A stretch of 64,000 nt of DNA from Diphasiastrum complanatum (taxonomy: Eukaryota; Streptophyta; Lycopodiopsida; Lycopodiales; Lycopodiaceae). Numbering within the stretch: position 1 is the first letter of the stretch; each line of letters begins with the position of its first letter. Shown here in pieces: positions 61,639-64,000 of this stretch. Location of the stretch: contig CM055095.1 of NCBI GenBank assembly GCA_029204225.1, positions 20,139,348 to 20,203,347 of the forward strand, in the 5' to 3' direction. A program made the position numbers and the translations under genes. Below the pieces are notes generated by a model. The model did not search any database. It worked only from the letters and a program-made list of their open reading frames with translations, and was not told where the DNA came from.

Positions 61639-61778
61639 CAGTGCTGTAGATTGAAGGGCAACTCTACCCTTCAAAAAATTATTTCGTTTAATATTTGAAG
61701 GGTGCATAATTTAAATGCCCTTCATTTAAAGGGCAAAAAGCCTAAGACAGGCATTTTGCCGTTCAATCTGCAGCACTG
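61639..61778. mobile_element. miniature inverted-repeat transposable element (MITE), hAT-like
   Basis: A 140-bp element with 23-bp terminal inverted repeats (61639-61661 and 61756-61778) matching at 21 of 23 positions and starting CAGTGCTG, a CAG start seen in hAT elements. Flanking 8-mers TGTCCGCA (61631-61638) and CTCCCGCA (61779-61786) agree at 5 of 8, compatible with a worn 8-bp target duplication. Two smaller hairpins lie inside (CCCTTCAAA/TTTGAAGGG at 61667/61694 and GCCCTT/AAGGGC at 61717/61729). It has no coding capacity. 61787-62272 holds nothing further except the DUF599 3' flank. Confidence 0.7.
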
Positions 61779-62272
61779 CTCCCGCAGTAGGGAAGAGGTA
61801 TTTGTGAAACATATTGAATGCCTGTTAAAAACTCAATCTCATCAATATTGTACTATTGTTCATTTGTATTTCAAAGGTCTTTGACTCTTCTAGGTCAAAA
61901 AATGTGAATTTATTCAAAAATTGTTGCAGATTACGTGTAGAAAGAAAGAGTCAGAACGCGATTGGAAACCTCCAATGATTTGTACTTTCGGCGCCCATAA
62001 AACGACCTATACGGTGTACACTCAGTATAGCGAGGTACGTGAGTACGTAGTGAGCTAGTTCGGAACTCCGGAAGATTGGTTCAGCAAATACACTTTCAAA
62101 ATTTTAAAAACGAAACTTTAAAATGGAATTGCCAAGTATACGAGGTACATGACTTTGGACGACATAACAAGGTTGAGAGACTAAAGAGTTTGATTGCAGA
62201 GGATGCCTGGCATTCTAAATCATCATGTATTCAGCTTCCTAATTGCTGCTCATTATTGATTTCAATATCAGA

Positions 62273-63806
62273 TTAAGCAGACAATTGTGGATCCTTTTCA
62301 GTGGGGGAACGCCCTTCGTACCTTTGATCTGCTGCACATTTCTCAAGATCACTGGGATCATGTACCATATCTAGACGATAAAGGACAGGTACAAGTGCAA
62401 AAGAGCAGAACACCACTGGAATAGGTCCAAATATCCAGACAAGCAAAGGAAAAGCGAAATAGAATCCCCTGGCTCCTACCGTGTAAAAATTGCAACCTCT
62501 TGCCAGTACATGAGCGACATAGTCAGGTGTGATCCCCATGGGGCTATCATCCAAAGGAATGTTGATAAGGTAGTTAACGTGGTTGAAAAATCGAATGGAT
62601 TGCATATAGCATATGAATGAAAATAGAAAACAGATAAGAAGCGAAACAAATTTTGTAGACACGGAAAAGCCATCATGTGCACCGTATGCGTAGTCCCGAA
62701 CTGGTTTTTTGATATTGTAAGTGCTACTTATAACGGCAGCCAAGCCCGTGCTTAAAATTGTAGCAGTTGACGCCATCAGCGTGGCGGCCATGATGCTGTT
62801 TCGGAGAGTTTGAACAGCAAGAACGTTTTTCTTATCATTGTCCTGCAATTCAGTAAAAACAAAGTCAGGTTCATAGTGCCCGATTTCTTTGACAAATAAC
62901 AAACATTTTCAAACACGTGCATGATTTTGATACTCCAGCAAATCCAGGAATTGAAAGTGGCTTCCTAAAAAAACTATGAGTAGTGGAAAATTTTCTTGAA
63001 ACATTTACAAAGAATTTCCATTACAAGAAACATGACCAAGGAGAAATTCATGGAGTTTTACACGACAAATATTCTTGTTCTAGCAAACAGACTGATTTGA
63101 AAAAGAGATGGCTTTTTGGATGTACATCAAGTTTTTCCAAGAGAGACGTTTTCTATCACGGCTGTGGTTCCAAACTTCAGCTCTAAGATAAGTCTATGCT
63201 CAGAAGGCTAATTTTATCATATCTTGCTGAGCTCGAATACCAACGATATACACCGAAGCTTCTGAAATGGAATTTGAAAGTACATTCACCAGCCAGGTAT
63301 CGTAATTAAACTACCCTTTCTGCAATTGCAAGTTCTCGAAAGCTGAAAATCAATAGATTGTCTCTATCAGACAAGCAAAGTGGCACTGCCGTTGGATGAC
63401 GAGTGCAAACGAGAAGGATTAAGGAAAGAGGCAACTATCCAGGAGTTTTCTAAATGGAAAGAGCATTCTTATCTTTTACCGTTTCGGAATCCAGTCAAGA
63501 GCGAAAATGAATGAATGAGACAACGCCGGAGGAGTGAAACGTCTCACTGGAATGGAATCCATTCTGAAAAAAGAAAAACAAGATACAGAAATCGAAGTTA
63601 TCCATCTTTGTAACTCTAAAGTTATGGTGAGTTCATACCTTCATGATAGCATGTACCCACGCTCTTCTGCCCAAGTGGTGGAATCCCATAACCGTTTGCA
63701 GAGGACTTGTTCTCACTTTGTAGTAAAGAAACACATGATAAACAATCAGCAATCCCATCCCCATAGGAATCAGAATGATATCCAAATAAGCTTCCTTCCA
63801 TGCCAT
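62273..63806 (-). CDS. DUF599 family membrane protein, two exons
   Basis: Exon 1 is 63806-63639 (56 codons), exon 2 62842-62273 (189 codons and stop), giving 245 aa, a usual length for the family. The intron starts GTATGAAC and ends ACTGAATTGCAG, phase 0. The protein begins MAWKEAYLDIILIPMGMGLL and crosses the junction as HAIMK-DNDKKNVLAVQTLRN, the family hallmark. Predicted membrane segments are about 7-28, 73-93, 117-137 and 183-211; the motif KKPVRDYAYGAHD lies at 102-114. The start fits the family: M-x-W-K-x-x-YLD at the N-terminus. A frame reading straight through from 62902 is intronic for its first 20 codons and should not be used. Biochemical function is unknown. Upstream there is a partial duplicate of the start region. 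Nothing suggests an operon or a shared promoter with other genes. Confidence 0.93.
62843..63638 (-). other. intron of the DUF599 gene
   Basis: 796 bp with GT...AG ends, phase 0. It has no retroelement domains or large repeats. Confidence 0.85.
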
Positions 63807-63996
63807 TGCAATCTATCAAACATGCATAAATATCTATGAGGTGGTCACATGCACTTGTGATAATTGGAAGTTACAAACAATTTAAGACGATAATCCTAAA
63901 GAAGTATTAAATTTCAACTCGAGTTCTCAAGCTATTGAAATGAAAACTCCTTTCCATGCCACTACGCTCTATCAGACAAGCATAAAACTCTATGAA
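63794..63996. repeat. duplicated start region of DUF599 gene
   Basis: The 48 bp at 63794-63841 covering the ATG and upstream flank match 63949-63996 (CCTT-CCATGCCA-T-C--TCTATCA-ACA-GCATAAA---TCTATGA). In the distal copy the gene's ATG reads GTG, so it would not initiate at the same codon. The copies are 155 bp apart. Confidence 0.75.
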
Positions 63997-64000
63997 CAAT

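Noticed and set aside
62273-62902. Single-exon reading of the DUF599 gene starting MLFVKEIGHYEPDF
   Set aside because: The first 20 codons are intron: a TTGCAG acceptor precedes DNDKKNVLAVQ, and the true N-terminus is encoded at 63639-63806 with a GT donor.
63622-63819. Minus-strand frame starting MIDCNGMEGS
   Set aside because: It overlaps DUF599 exon 1 in a different frame; the family sequence is read in the frame starting at 63806.

Overview
This is nuclear DNA from a plant with a large, repeat-rich genome. The evidence is two intact-looking plant genes on the minus strand, GT-AG splicing, and many layered Ty1/copia and Ty3/gypsy LTR retrotransposons with methionine-initiator-type primer binding sites (TGGTATCAGAGC). 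A gymnosperm, fern or repeat-rich angiosperm would all fit; the sequence alone does not decide.

Only two conventional protein genes can be supported. A C3HC4 RING-finger membrane protein, probably an E3 ubiquitin ligase, lies at 7325-8158 (-), with a poly(A) signal at 7246-7251. A DUF599-family multi-pass membrane protein of 245 aa lies at 62273-63806 (-), in two exons separated by a 796-bp phase-0 intron. The one-piece reading frame at 62273-62902 is not the true gene model, because its first 20 codons are intron. About 85-90% of the rest is transposon debris or featureless AT-rich spacer.

Layout: 1-4085 decayed copia (+) with 3' LTR; 4270-5248 LTR-like repeat with a TATA box and a 167-bp (GA)n tract; 6.5 kb copia sliver; 7.2-12.8 kb RING gene and its probable long upstream region; 13.03 kb tRNA-derived SINE-like head; 14.06-17.92 kb internally deleted copia (-); 18.02-19.65 kb gypsy pol (+); 19.65-24.04 kb 5' half of a copia (-); 24.13-25.90 kb 3' half of a copia (+); 25.95-30.7 kb AT-rich spacer with three tandem duplications; 31.1-31.6 kb LINE endonuclease remnant (-); 33.07-34.32 kb scrambled copia (+); 34.32-36.65 kb gypsy gag, leader and LTR (-); 36.66-37.64 kb copia fragment; 38.36-41.10 kb 5' half of a copia (+); 41.45-48.32 kb LTR element with a ~6.3-kb internal region lacking pol (LARD-like, -); 49.4-55.1 kb copia/gypsy mosaic; 55.2-58.1 kb decayed copia pieces (-); 60.5 kb strong hairpins; 61.64-61.78 kb hAT-like MITE; 62.3-63.8 kb DUF599 gene.

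No retroelement here has an intact polyprotein. I found no CRISPR array, no rRNA, no functional tRNA, and no sign of a previously undescribed multi-gene system. The most informative observations are a non-coding LTR element related by its LTR to a neighbouring gag-bearing gypsy element, a MITE, a copia with an inverted pol segment, two copia breakpoints at the same conserved reverse-transcriptase site, and a duplicated 5' end of the DUF599 gene.
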